Positions 21,663 to 33,329 of a stretch of 64,000 nucleotides of DNA are shown piece by piece. The stretch is from Castor canadensis (taxonomy: Eukaryota > Chordata > Mammalia > Rodentia > Castoridae): positions 17,110,501-17,174,500 of the forward strand of contig NC_133401.1 of assembly GCF_047511655.1 (NCBI RefSeq), written 5' to 3'. Every line of letters begins with the position of its first letter. Position 1 is the stretch's first letter. Below the pieces are notes generated by a model. The model made no database searches. It was not told where the DNA came from and saw only the letters and a program-made list of their open reading frames with translations. A program made the position numbers and the translations under genes.

Positions 21663-24600
21663 ATGGCAGGAATCACCACATACCTATCAGTACTAACACT
21701 TAATGTTAATGGACTTAATTCACCCATCAAAAGACACCGCTTGACAAAATGGATTAAAAAAGAAGATCCAACAATTTGTTGCTTACAGGAGACTCATCTC
21801 ACCGACAGAAATAAGCATATGCTTAGGATGAAAGGCTGGAAGAAGATTTACCAAGCTAATGGCCCCCGAAAACAAGCAGGAGTAGCAATACTTATCTCTG
21901 ACAAAGTAGACTTCAAACCTACATTGATCAAATGAGATAAAGAAGGACATTCCATACTAATAAAAGGGGAAATAGACCAAAAGGAAATAATAATCATCAA
22001 TCTGTACGCACCCAATGTCAATGCACCCAATTTCATCAAACATACCCTGAAAGACCTAAAAGCATATATAAATGCCAACACAGTGGTTGTGGGAGACTTT
22101 AACACTCCATTATCATCAATAGATAGGTCATCCAAACAAAAACTCAATAAAGAAATCCAAGATCTAAAATATGCAATAGATCAAATGGACCTAGTAGATG
22201 TCTATAGAACATTTTATCCAACCTCTACACAATATACATTCTTCTCAGCAGCCCATGGAACCTTCTCCAAAATAGATCATATCCTAGGGCACAAAGCAAG
22301 CCTCAGCAAATATAAGAAAATAGAAATAATACCGTGCATACTATCTGACCACAATGCAGTAAAAGTAGAACTCAACAACAAAAGTAAAGACAAAAAACAT
22401 GCAAACAGCTGGAAACTAAATAACTCATTACTTAATGAAGAGTGGATCATCGATGAAATAAAAGAGGAAATTAAAAAGTTCCTGGAAGTCAATGAAAATG
22501 AAAACACAACCTACCGGAACCTATGGGACACAGCTAAGGCAGTCTTGAGAGGAAAGTTTATAGCCATGAGTGCATATATTAAAAAGATTGAAAGATCCCA
22601 AATCAATGACCTAATGATACATCTCAAACTCCTAGAAAAACAAGAACAAGCAAATCCCAAAACAAATAGAAGGAGAGAAATAATAAAAATAAGAGCTGAA
22701 ATCAACAAAATAGAAACCAAAAAAACCATACAAAGAATTAATGAAACAAAAAGTTGGTTCTTTGAAAAAATAAACAAGATCGATAGACCCCTGGCAAACC
22801 TGACTAAAATGAGGAGAGAAAAAACCCAAATTAGTAGAATTAGGAATGCAAAAGAGGAGATAACAACAAACACCATGGAAGTCCAGGAAATCATCAGAGA
22901 TTACTTTGAGAACCTATATTCAAATAAATTTTGAAATCTTAAAGAAATGGACAGATTTCTAGATACATATGATCATCCAAAACTGAACCAAGAGGAAATT
23001 AATTACCTGAATAGACCTATAACACAAAATGAAATTGAAGCAGCAATCAAGAGTCTCCCCAAAAAGAAAAGTCCAGGACCTGATGGATTCTCTGCTGAAT
23101 TCTATCAGACCTTTAAAGAAGAACTGATACCAACCCTCCTTAAACTGTTCCATGAAATAGAAAGGGAAGGAAAACTGCCAAACACATTTTATGAAGCCAG
23201 TATTACACTTATCCCAAAACCAGGCAAAGACACCTCCAAAAAGGAGAACTATAGGCCAATCTCCTTAATGAACATTGATGCAAAAATCCTCAACAAAATA
23301 ATGGCAAATCGAATTCAGCAACACATCAAAAAGATTATTCACCACGACCAAGTAGGCTTCATCCCAGGGATGCAGGTGTGGTTCAACATACGAAAATCAA
23401 TAAACGTAATAAACCACATTAACAGAAGCAAAGACAAAAACCACTTGAACATCTCAATAGATGCAGAAAAAGCCTTTGATAAGATCCAACACCATTTCAT
23501 GATAAAAGCTCTAAGAAAACTAGGAATAGAAGGAAAGTATTCAACATTATAAAAGCTATATATGACAAACCTACAGCCAGCATTATACTTAATGGAGAAA
23601 CATTAAAACCATTCCCTCTAAAATCAGGAACTAGACAAGGATGCCCACTATCTCCACTCTTATTCAACATAGTACTGGAATTCCTAGCCAGAGCAATTAG
23701 GCAAGAAGAAGGAATAAAAGGAATACAAATAGGTAAAGAAACTGTCAAAATATCCCTATTTGCAGATGACATGATCTTATACCTTAAAGACCCAAAAAAC
23801 TCTACTCAGAAGCTTCTAGACATCATCAATAGCTATAGCAAGGTAGCAGGATATAAAATCAACATAGAAAAATCATTAGTATTTCTATACACTAATAATG
23901 AACAAACTGAAAAAGAATATATGAAAACAATTCCATTTACAATAGCCTCAAAAAAATCAAATACCTAGGTGTAAACCTAACAAAAGATGTGAAAGACCTC
24001 TACAAGGAAAACTATACACTTCTGAAGAAAGAGATTGAGGAAGACTATAGAAAGTGGAGAGATCTCCCATGCTCATGGATTGGTAGAATCAACATAGTAA
24101 AAATGTCGATACTCCCCAAAGTAATCTACATGTTTAATGCAATTCCCATCAAAATTCCAATGACATTCAAAAAAGACATTGAAAAATCTACTGTTAAATT
24201 TATATGGAAACACAAGAGGCCACGAATAGCCAAGGCAATACTCAGTCAAAAGAACAATGCAGGAGGTATCACAATACCTGACTTCAAACTATATTACAAA
24301 GCAATAACAATAAAAACAGCATGGTACTGGCACAAAAACAGACATGAAGACCAGTGGAACAGAATAGAAGATCCACATATGAAGCCACACAACTATAAGC
24401 AACTTATCTTTGACAAAAGAACTAAAAATATACGATGGAGAAATAGCAGCCTCTTCAACAAAAACTGCTGGGAAAACTCGTTAGCAGTCTGCAAAAAACT
24501 GAAACTAGATCCATGTATATCACCCTATACCAAGATTAACTCAAAATGGATCAAGGATCTTAATATCAGACCCCAAACTCTTAAGTTGATACAAGAAAGA

Positions 24601-25599
24601 GTAGGAAATACTCTGGAGTTAGTAGGTATAGGTAAGAACTTTCTCAATGAAACCCCAGCAGCACAGCAACTAAGAGATAGCATAGATAAATGGGACCTCA
24701 TAAAACTGAAAAGCTTCTGTTCATCAAAAGAAATGGTCTCTAAACTGAAGAGAACACCCACAGAGTGGGAGAAAATATTTGCCAACTATGCATCAGACAA
24801 AGGACTGATAACCAGCATATACAGGGAACTTAAAAAACTAAATTCTCCCAAAACTAATGAACCAATAAAGAAATGGGCAAGTGAACTAAACAGAACTCTC
24901 TCAAAAGAAGAAATTCAAATGGCCAGAAAACACATGACAAAATGCTCACCATCTCTAGCAATAAAGGAAATGCAAATTAAAACCACGCTAAGATTCCACC
25001 TCATCCCTGTTAGAATAGCCATCATCAGCAACACCACCACCAACAGGTGTTGGCGAGGATGCGGGGAAAAAGGAACCCTCTTACACTGTTGGTGGGAATG
25101 TAGACTAGTACAACCACTCTAGAAAAAAATTTGGAGGCTACTTAAAAAGCTGGACATCGATCTACCATTTGATCCAGCAATACCACTCTTGGGGATATAC
25201 CCAAAAGACTGTTACTCCAGAGGCACCTGCACATCCATGTTTATTGCGGCACTATTCACAATAGCCAAGTTATGGAAACAGCCAAGATGCCCCAGCACAG
25301 ACGAATGGATTAAGAAAATGTGGTATCTATACACAATGGAATTTTATGCAGCCATGGAGAAGAATGAAATGTTATCATTCGCTGGTAAATGGATGGAATT
25401 GGAGAACATCATTCTCAGTGAGGTTAGCCTGGCTCAAAAAACAAAAATCGTATGTTCTCCCTCATATGTGGACATTAGATCAAGGGCAAACACAACAAGG
25501 GGATTGGACTTTGAGCACATGATAAAAGCGAGAGCACACAAGGGAGGGGTGAGGATAGGTAAGACACCTAAAAAACTAGCTAGCATTTGTTGCCCTTAA
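21663..25599 (+). pseudogene. L1 ORF2 (endonuclease/reverse transcriptase), broken
   Basis: ORF2 starts at ATG 21663 (MAGITTYLSVLTLNVNG). The APE-type endonuclease shows the Asn of LNVNGLNS, the Glu of CCLQETHL and a terminal SDHNAV. The reverse transcriptase has [13 protein letters not shown] and the FADD catalytic motif (about 23757-23780). The C-terminal cysteine-rich part has [18 protein letters not shown] (about 25050-25103). Defects: TGA at 21933 in the endonuclease, TGA at 22932, loss of one base near 23540 just before the RT core, loss of one base near 23955 in an A-run, and TAG at 25120. These disruptions rule out a functional protein. Apart from them, the sequence is close to the copy at 48963-50823, so the decay is recent. 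Confidence 0.93.
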
Positions 25600-25973
25600 C
25601 GCAGAGAAACTAAAGCAGATACCTTAAAGCAACTGAGGCCAATAGGAAAAGGGGACCAGGAACTAGAGAAAAGGTTAGATCAAAAAGAATTAACCTAGAA
25701 GGTAACACCCACGCACAGGAAATCAATGTGAGTCAATGCCCTGTATAGCTATCCTTATCTCAACCAGCAAAAACCCTTGTTCCTTCCTATTATTGCTTAT
25801 ACTCTCTCTACAACAAAATTAGAAATAAGGGCAAAATAGTTTCTGCTGGGTATTGAGGGGGGGAGAGGGAGGGGACGGAGTGGGTGGTAAGGGAGGGGGT
25901 GGGGGCAGTGGGGAGAAATGAACCAATCCTTGTATGCACATATGAATAATAAAAGAAAAATGAAAAAAAAAAA
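25600..25973 (+). other. L1 3'UTR with G-rich tract and A-tail
   Basis: The 3'UTR carries a G-rich polypurine tract at about 25855-25917 with several runs of four to seven G, an arrangement able to form G-quadruplexes and typical of mammalian L1 3'UTRs. It ends gaataataaaag and an A-rich tail to 25973. Near-identical ends are found at about 50600-50823 and 59664-59893. Confidence 0.9.
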
Positions 25974-25985
25974 AGAACATGTGCC
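25974..25985. repeat. Right target-site duplication of the 8 kb L1
   Basis: An exact repeat of the 12 bases at 17974-17985; the next base continues the interrupted SINE. Confidence 0.95.
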
Positions 25986-26030
25986 TAGCAAGCAGAAGGC
26001 CCTGAGTTCAAATCTCAGTACCACTAAAAA
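25986..26030 (+). repeat. Composite SINE, right part
   Basis: This completes the tRNA-like unit cut at 17985: a tagcaagcagaaggccctga stretch with the box-B-like gagttcaaatctcagtacca, then a short A-rich end. Confidence 0.85.
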
Positions 26031-26059
26031 ACCAACCAGGCACATGCATCCTACTGGGA

Positions 26060-26280
26060 CACAGAACAGGAAGTTGTGAGTTGTGACAAGGCACAGACAT
26101 TTGGGATAAGGTAGTGGACTAAACAAAGAAATGACAAGGAAGACTTGGTTTAATAGAGTTTGTAAGGTTTCTTTCACCTTCAACTTTCAATCCTTGCTGA
26201 CAGGAACATTATTTTGTAGGGAAAACGCTTTTACAGGGTAATTTCATCTCTTGATTTTAAGAAACCAAATGAGGGTCTGG
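26060..26280 (+). repeat. Unidentified interspersed repeat, copy 1
   Basis: About 215 bases, from gaagttgtgagttgtgacaa to ctcttgattttaagaaacc, align with 34942-35150 with many substitutions and small indels. The family is not recognised; an LTR end is possible. The two copies lie outside and inside the duplicated block, so they are more likely separate insertions than part of that duplication. Confidence 0.6.
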
Positions 26281-27209
26281 GTTCTGTCCCAACCACCTCC
26301 TCATCTACTGCCCAAGCTTCTTCTTTCCCTTCTTGAAAGGGCATTTTGAAAACACCTGACCTCTCTGCCTCTCCTCATGTTATCTAATGATCTCTGCCCA
26401 CCTTCGGCCTCCGTCTGTAAAGCACTTCCTCAGACGCACTTAACCACTTGCTCCTAGAGTCTGTCAACCCTCCACTGCTCCCATTTGAACCTTTACTTCC
26501 TTGCATAAGTTAGAAGGCATTTCAACATGTACCCCTTTAATGTCTGCCTCCAGTCCTAGATTACAGTGGCATTGCCTTATGACTAAACTCTGCCCTCAGC
26601 TCAGGCTCTTGCAGAGGATGTACTATGCATTTCTTGGCTTCAACATCAACAGCTGTATTGAGGAGCTGGGCGGAAGTGAATGTGATTCCCAGACCAGAAA
26701 ATAAAAAACAAATAGGGGATCTCCAGAGCCGATCCTATACTTCTCGATGCTGAGCTGCCCCAGCCTCCCCTGACCTGACTCTCCAACACTTTTCTACCCA
26801 GAACTTCCAGTGATCTAATTATCACTTAACCATTACAGTCTCTTTAACCTGGATGCCATGGCCTGCAGTTTAGTGAGCACTCCCTCCATCTCCAAGCCTG
26901 GACTTGAGTTGTGTCCAGGAGCTGCTCAGTCCCCTTGGGCAGGTGTCATGGGCAAGTGACATACAGCCGACAGTGGGAAAACGTGAAGACTCAGCAGGAT
27001 CTTGTGGAAAATCAAATCGGTTTTCTCAGTGTGGGACAGTGAGGTGACCCCAGGGAGTATCTGCTTCCTCCTGTTTGCCAAAGAGGCCTTGGTGGTGGCA
27101 TTTTGGGGACAGGATAAGGAAGCCTTGATCCTTGGTTGCTATTCAAATGATCCAACATCAACTCCACTATGACACATGCTTTTTCTTTTTCCCTCCTTAT
27201 ATATTTTTG
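26281..27209. other. Unassigned sequence upstream of IGFL1-like gene
   Basis: No gene or clear repeat is recognised. It has the mixed composition of unique intergenic DNA. Confidence 0.4.
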
Positions 27210-27345
27210 TTTGGTTTTGAGACAGGGTCTCAATATATAACCCAAAATGAATTGAACTGAAAATGTAGACCCGATTGTCTTAGAACTCATGATACTCCTG
27301 CCTCAATCTCCCAAGTGCTGGGGTTACAGTTGTGTACCACTGGCA
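27210..27345 (-). repeat. B1-type SINE monomer
   Basis: The reverse complement of a 7SL-derived B1 monomer: gagacagggtctcaatatat, ..actcatgatactcctgcct.., and caagtgctggggttacagt are the standard landmarks. It ends about 95 bases before the TATA box of the IGFL1-like gene. Confidence 0.88.
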
Positions 27346-27440
27346 ATTCCTGACTTTTCTGACACCACACTTGCCCCATACCTGGCATGTCCTTGCAAGT
27401 TCCCTGTAAGAGGGCAGATCATCTGATATCACAGCTCAGA

Positions 27441-27447
27441 TATAAGG
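27441..27447 (+). promoter_or_regulatory. TATA box of IGFL1-like gene
   Basis: TATAAGG lies 60 bases upstream of the ATG at 27501. A start about 25-30 bases downstream would give a 5'UTR of roughly 30 bases. The IGFL4-like gene has a TATA box in a similar position. Confidence 0.6.
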
Positions 27448-27500
27448 ACTTGCTGAGAGCCACTGATTACCCAGTGACTCCACTGCAGCCACCCTGAGCC

Positions 27501-28852
27501 ATGGCTGCCCAGCGCTGCATCCTGGGTAAGGAAGACACAGCTCCATTTGCACCTGAGCCCATCCCCCACCTCAGCCACCATCAGCTCATCCCCACCTAAA
27601 CCTCTGCCCTACTCCCAGGCCCTGCCTGCTCTCCCCGGCAAGACTCCAACAGAACACCACTTGGTCCCCATTCCCAGTTTAGCCTACAATAGCCTCAGAG
27701 GGGCCTTGAGGTTCCTCCCTACATCTCACCACTCATCCTCACTCCAATGCCAACATTCATTAGAGAACCAGACCTTCAAGTCTCAGCCCAGTCCTGCATA
27801 GCCAGATCCACCTGTGCCTCCAACTCCAACCTCTTTCCCTATCACCCCCCTCCTTCCCTGAGTCCCAAGTCCATTTCTTCCAAATTTCCTGGGCCACCTC
27901 CCCTCACCCTACACAAGACCTTAATGAGAGGCATCTGGATCCCACCTGGGAGCTGTCTGACCTCTTGCTAAGCCTCAGACAGGACAGAGACCTCTCAGGT
28001 ACTGCCCTGCCTTACAGTGGTCATCCCAAAATGACCAGAGGCTGCCACCAGCCACCTCATCTCCCTCCTCTCCACAGATATCTTGGCCACTGTCTGCCTT
28101 CTCATGGTCCTCTGCTCTCATGGACTCCCAGGTGAGCCCAGAAGGGACAGGGACACTTGGGGAGGGTTTGGCTCCCACAGAGCCCCAGGCAGGGACCTGC
28201 CTGTCCATGCTGCCCACAGCAGCTCTGTCTCCTCCAGTGTCCACCAGTGAAGATAGTCTGAATCAGTGTCATAAACACACGAGATGTGGGGACAAGTTCT
28301 TCAACTCCCTAAAGCAGTATTGCCATCATGGTGCCATTGTGCCCTTGGGGGAGGCTCGAAGGTGTGGAGACTGCAGCTACAGAGTCTGCTTTAAGCAGTG
28401 CTGTCCCCGGTGGCCACTCGGCCTGCAGAAACTCCTCATCGTGAGGCTGAGAGGAGAGGATTGCTTCTTGCCCCGTCTCCAGGTGACAGGCTTTGTCACA
28501 GGTGAGGTCCTGTCCCCTGCCTAGGTTCTGAGTGCATGGGCTGAGGGTACAAAGTGGAAGGGTCTTGCTGCTTGCTCTGTCCTTGATGGACTCTGCCCGC
28601 CACATGTGCCTGTCTCTGTCCATCTGCCTCTGTCTGTCCTCCTCTCTCTGTTCCTCCCCATGTGTTTCTCCTCCTGTTTCTATTTTGCTTGCACAATCTC
28701 ATCTCATGTCTTTGTCCTCTGCTAGTATTTTTCTTTTCCACTCCCTGCCCGTGTTCTACTCGTTCCTCTGTCTCTGACCATCTCTCTCTTGCTCACTGCC
28801 TGTCTTTGTTTCTTTTCAGTGTCAGCTGATGGAACATCAGGTCATGGGATGA
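27501..28852 (+). CDS. IGFL1: IGF-like family member, IGFL1-like (4 exons)
   Basis: Secreted small cysteine-rich protein of the IGFL family; human IGFL1 is reported to bind the T-cell receptor IGFLR1/TMEM149. Coding exons by splice sites: 27501-27525 (MAAQRCIL, donor GTAAGG), 28078-28131, 28238-28482 and 28820-28852, with introns of 552, 106 and 337 bases. Phases match (1, 1, 0), giving about 117 residues, the usual family size. Residues about 1-26 form a signal peptide ending in LCSHGLP, as in human IGFL1. The mature part has RCGDKF, IVPL, RRCGDCSYRVCFKQCC and RLRGEDC. One cysteine of the family CC pair is replaced (QYC at 28314-28322). An alternative donor at 28502 would use phase 1 in exon 4 and extend the C-terminus to a stop at 28906; I prefer 28482 because it puts a Cys at the family position at the start of exon 4. 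The gene looks functional. Confidence 0.85.
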
Positions 28853-29335
28853 CTCCTGCATTCTGTCTCCTGGATGAGCTTGGAGAAAAGGCCCTGGAGC
28901 TCCCATGAGACACAGTGGCCCCGTTCACTCTCTCCCCTCTCTGACACCCAGCCTGCCTCTGCCCTGAGTAGGGTCCAGTTCTCCTTCCATGAGGGACATC
29001 AAGGTCTTTGTGTGGCTGGGGAGTCCCCAGGCCATTGACCTTTCACCATGACCCTTGCTGTCAATATCAAACGGTGGCACTTCTCAGCAGCTCTGAGGAG
29101 CCTCCTACAATACGCTTCATTACCTCTGGTCCCTTCCTCTCTCACAGCTAAGCTCAAGGTACTTTATACATGTTGCACAAATTATGTACTAATACCAGGG
29201 AGCTTGAGTCTTTGGAATAGGTCATAGATGGTGACATGGGTGCCTTCTCTGTGTCATCCTAAGACAGCAAGCTATGTTTACTTTTTGAGTCAATGATCAC
29301 ATTTTAACAGAAACCCAGAAGATTTGGGTTCTCTG

Positions 29336-29341
29336 AATAAA
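29336..29341 (+). terminator. Poly(A) signal of IGFL1-like gene
   Basis: AATAAA about 480 bases after the preferred stop codon (28850-28852). It is the first canonical signal downstream on this strand, so the mRNA probably ends near 29360. Confidence 0.6.
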
Positions 29342-29359
29342 AGTCTCATCTCAAGCCCA

Positions 29360-30426
29360 TCCTCCACTGTGCTGCAGGACAGAGCAGGGACACCACCCAC
29401 AAGCAGGGAGGGACTTCAGCAACTACCTATCCTCACCTGTGTCCTCAAATGAAGGGACATGAGCTGTAGGTCCCCTTTAGGGTGTGGAGTTGGGGGGAAG
29501 GGGCAGTTTCTCCATCTGTGGATGGATTGCAGGGGGGTGGGAGGGAGTTGTCCCATGCTGGGAAACTGGCCAGAGGTGGGTCCACATGAGGACCACAACG
29601 ACTATTAATCACAAGGTGCAGTGAGTGGGGAAGGGAATAAAGGAGACTTACCTGAGCTCCTCCCAGCTCCTCAAAATCAAGACAGAGGACCTGTGCTGCC
29701 CCTGGCTAATCCTCCCCACCAGCTATTCTGAAACCCCAAATCTTTTGCACCCTGATTTTCCCCATCCTATAATATCCAGAGTCCCTCTGGTTTGCCCAAG
29801 CTACTGCCAAGCTTATGACTGGAGCCTCCATCATCAACGTTGTAGGTTGGGATTGGGTTTGTGACTCACACACAGGAAGAAGTTCCTTGTGTCCAGTGAG
29901 AGTTTGCCTAGGAAAAACAGAAGGTAGTGAGCTAAGGGGACTCTGGAGAACCATGGTCTGGATTTAGTATCACAAAACAGAGGGAAAAGGTGAGAGTAAA
30001 ATCTTTAATTCTGATCAGCTCCTCAGGGGAAGGAAGAGACCATCCATGCCACCCCTGAGTCACTTCTGGTGCAGTGCAGAGGTGTGAGAACATGGAGCTG
30101 GCTCAGGCCCAACACAAGCCCCATTCCAGCTCAGGGGCTGGAACAGAATGTGGGGGTGGGAAGAGCATGATTCCCCGAGGTCTATCCAGGAAGACCCCAT
30201 TTACATGACCCGACACAGCTCCACTTATGTCTAATTTTGATATAAACTTTGTTCAAAATAGAATTAAGTGATTATCCTAATGTAAAGAGGCAAGATGATA
30301 GCCACTTCAGTTTAAAGATCTAAACTGGCTTTGATTTGCTGTTCTAGAATCAGACAATGCCCTTAGAATGTGTGTCTTGACTTCTGATCTGCTCATATGT
30401 AACTTCACAAAAACTATCTAATCTCA
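29360..30426. other. Unassigned sequence
   Basis: Intergenic DNA after the IGFL1-like gene. No repeat family or gene is recognised. Confidence 0.4.
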
Positions 30427-30510
30427 GGCTGGCAGAGTGGCTCAAGTCATAGAGTGCCTGCCTAGCAGGTGTGAGGTCCTGAGTTCAAACCCCAGGATCA
30501 CCAAAAAAAA
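30427..30510 (+). repeat. ID-type (tRNA-derived) SINE
   Basis: A clear tRNA-like unit: box A in ggcagagtggctcaagtcat, box B in gagttcaaaccccaggatca, then an A8 tail. It is the same unit that forms the 3' part of the composite SINEs in this window, here standing alone. Confidence 0.9.
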
Positions 30511-31529
30511 CCTTTCCAATCTCACTAAATAAAGCTATGTTTCCTGGGGTGGGTAGAGGGAAGGAAAACTTAAGTAGGATCATGTATGACTGTCCGTGCC
30601 CCCTTTCTGTCTGGGTGGGAAGGTGAGGAAGGAGGGACATAGAGGAGGGGTTTAGAGGGTCAGGATGGGGCAGGACCAGGTCAGCCTGAGAATCCCAGGA
30701 TGGAGAGGAGCGGAGCAAGCCGGGACACCTCTCAGTGCATGTGCAGATAGCTTGGTGCTACCCTCTGTTGGGGAAGGAGAGGTCTGGGGCAAGGTCTGAC
30801 CTGGGAGATAAGATTCTGTCCTGCTCCCTGGAGTCACTGCAGGTTTTTTGTTTCACATTTAAAAGAGCAGATGAGGTTATTTCGTGGTGGAAAGAGTGAC
30901 AGGTGGAACGCTAACATTGTGAACAAGGATGAAGGCTTAAGATACTCATTGTGGAACTTGATAGGGGCTGCCCTTATAGGTGATGCTGGACCGCCCCTTC
31001 CTCTCCATCAGAGATGGTGAGCACCAAGTTCTGCCCCAGCAGGTGGCCTTGGGTGATCTTCCTCCAGTGTTTTTGGCAGGGCAGTTTGCAGGTGGAGCCC
31101 ACCAGGATGGAAGTTCAACTTGAGTTTGGAATATCACCTCTCCCCAGTTCCCTGCAGTGAACTCTCAGTTGCTCAAGGGACTAGGTTTCTGTCAAATGGG
31201 CCAAATAGAGGAGAGTGGTCTCATAAGATTATTTTCCGTAATGAGATTGTACCCATCTGGTTTGTATAGGTGCCCTCTGTACTATTGACTCAATCAGGAA
31301 ATCACCTGACAATATACTTCCCACAGCCAATCTTAGTTATTAGGTGCAATGTTTCTGATTTGCAAGGACATGTGAAGGGCAAGCCAGCTGCTTGCTCATC
31401 ACATACCTAGTCACTAAGACAGAACAGTGTTTAGGGTGTACAACAGCAAGAAGCAGAGAAGAATGAGAGAACAATGGTCCTACGCAGTGGAGAAGGGCCG
31501 TGGGAGTTGCTGAGTTGGTTTGTGCCAGA
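30511..31529. other. Unassigned sequence
   Basis: No gene is recognised. A stretch at about 30970-31130 lacks repeats and has exon-like composition on both strands, but its frames carry stops and match nothing I know. Confidence 0.35.
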
Positions 31530-31867
31530 ATCTGATGCTGTCACCCAAGGCTGCACCATGCAGTTCCTCGAGTTGACAGCAAGTTTTCATGTGACCCTGC
31601 TATTGCCCACCTAAGGGGACAGGCAGGAGAACTGGAAACATGGTTCCATACGTCAGTGTTACAGGAAGAGTCACAGCAACACTCATTCCAACAGGAAACA
31701 GCCTGGTCATCAAGTGGATGGACAAAAGTTGTCCAAATAGAGGAGTAAATGAATCGTAAGATGTGTGAACAAGATTTGGATTGTCTAAACAAGAAAATGT
31801 AATGAAGTCCAGGTACATGAGACATGGATGAACTTTGGGACTAAGTAAAGGATTACAGAAGCAAAAT

Positions 31868-31965
31868 ACAGACCTGGTGGCACAACCTATAGACCCAGCA
31901 CTCCAGGGGCTGCACTCGGGGGTGATACCAGACTGGGAAACAGTGGAGACTCCATCTCAAAAAAA
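31868..31965 (+). repeat. B1-type SINE, degraded, shared by both duplicates
   Basis: A 7SL-derived monomer (gacctggtggcacaacctat ... actccatctcaaaaaaa). The matching site in copy B (41283-41402) also carries one, so it inserted before the duplication. Confidence 0.65.
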
Positions 31966-32200
31966 CACCCATTTGATTCCGTGTATATGAACTCTCTAGA
32001 ATAGATACCTTCACAGAGATAGTCAATGTTAGTGGCTGCTATGACTGGGTAGAGATGGATTGCTGGCAGGGTAGTGAAAACATGGCCGTGCTACACTGTG
32101 GTTATGATTACACAAATCTCTGAAGATACTGAAAACCATTCAATTGTGTGCTTTAAATGGGTGACTGTACAGTATGTGAATTATACCTTAATAAAGTAGT

Positions 32201-32223
32201 TTCCTTCCTTCCTTCCTTCCTCC
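32201..32223 (+). repeat. (TTCC)n microsatellite
   Basis: Five to six perfect TTCC units, absent from the matching place in copy B (about 41625). Confidence 0.9.
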
Positions 32224-33032
32224 CACCCTCCCTTGTCATAAACAAGGTTTCAGGTATGGGACAGTGTGGGATAAGACCACAGCCTGAGGATTACCCAGAA
32301 AGAGGATGGCTAAGAGCTGTCAGGAGCTGACAGTGGGGGAGCCATATTTCTTGACCAAAGGAAGCAGGGGTGTGAACCTCCCACTTCATGTCTTTGGGTA
32401 TGTTTCACTGTGTCTGGAAATTTGCATTTCCCTATCTGGGAAGAATATTGATAATAGTACTTTTGTAATTTGCGGAATGACAAACATTGCAAGTGAAGTC
32501 CTTGGCACACTGCCTGGCCCTGGTGTTTGTTTATAGTCAGCTCTTCTTCTAGGACAGCTCTATGTCCTAAAAGGCACTACAGACAGCATAGGAGTAGGGT
32601 GACAGCATCAGAGCAGGATAACAGGATAAGCCACTTGGAAGAGCTGTCATTGCATCACATAAAGTGACCCAATGTAGGAAGAACGAAGATTCTAGAACTG
32701 AAGTTAATGACATGAGTGACATTTAGCATGGAGGTCAGAAGTGCCATCTCTTCCTCCTGAGGAATTCAGATGTGAGGTTCTGAGCGTCTTCCACCTGTGA
32801 GAACCACAGGGCTGTGTCCTCAGATTCCAGGGGAGGTGGCCTGAGAGTGCCAGTGCTCGTGAGACTCAAGGGCCAGTCTCTCACAGGTACCTGACACAGG
32901 TACCTGAAGAGAAGTTTTCAGGAAGGAGGTGGAAGCTGTAGGATGTTTATTATTTTACAATGTGAGTTCCAAAGTGCAAGGTTGAAGAGTTTGAGAAGGA
33001 ATGAGAAGTGAGGAGAAAAATAAAATCAGGTG

Positions 33033-33329
33033 GGAAAGCCAGGCATGGTGGCTCATACCTATAATCCTAGCTACTCAGGAGGATCATAGTTTGAGTCTAA
33101 CACTGGCAAAAAGTTGGTGAGATCCCATCTCAATCAAAGTCTGGGCACGGTGGCTGTCATCTCAGCTACAGAGGGAAGCACAAATAGGAGAATCACCTTC
33201 CAAGCCAAACTGGCACAAAGCAAGATGCTTTATCTCAAAAAATAACCAACAGGAAAAGGGCTGGCAATGTAGCTCAAGTGGTAGAGTGAATGCACAAGGC
33301 CCTGAGTTCAAATCCCAGCTCTGCAAAAT
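33033..33329 (+). repeat. Composite B1-B1-ID SINE, copy A only
   Basis: Two 7SL-derived monomers (ccaggcatggtggctcatac; ctgggcacggtggctgtcat) and a tRNA-like unit (ggcaatgtagctcaagtggt ... gagttcaaatcccagctctg). It is flanked by a 17 base target duplication (33016-33032 and 33330-33346). Copy B has a single empty site at about 42355-42370. This is the best uninterrupted example of the composite family in the window. Confidence 0.92.

Larger units (their letters stand above)
17986..25973 (+). mobile_element. Young chimeric L1 with two 5' ends
   Basis: A 7,988 base L1 insertion with an exact 12 base target duplication at both ends and a terminal A-tail. From left to right: a first 5'UTR (17986-19579) with a short ORF1 start (19580-19932); a second L1 5' end (from 19941) whose 5'UTR is shortened by a precise GT-AG deletion; complete ORF1 (20410-21612); ORF2 (21663-25599, broken); and a 3'UTR with a G-rich tract. 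CpG content in the 5'UTR is still appreciable and ORF1 is open, so the element is relatively recent. Because only the outer ends carry a target duplication, both 5' ends seem to belong to one integrated unit, although later recombination is possible. Confidence 0.9.

Noticed and set aside
30427..30510. Functional tRNA gene
   Set aside because: It has box A and box B-like sequences but no tRNA cloverleaf ending and carries an A-tail; it is an ID-type SINE.
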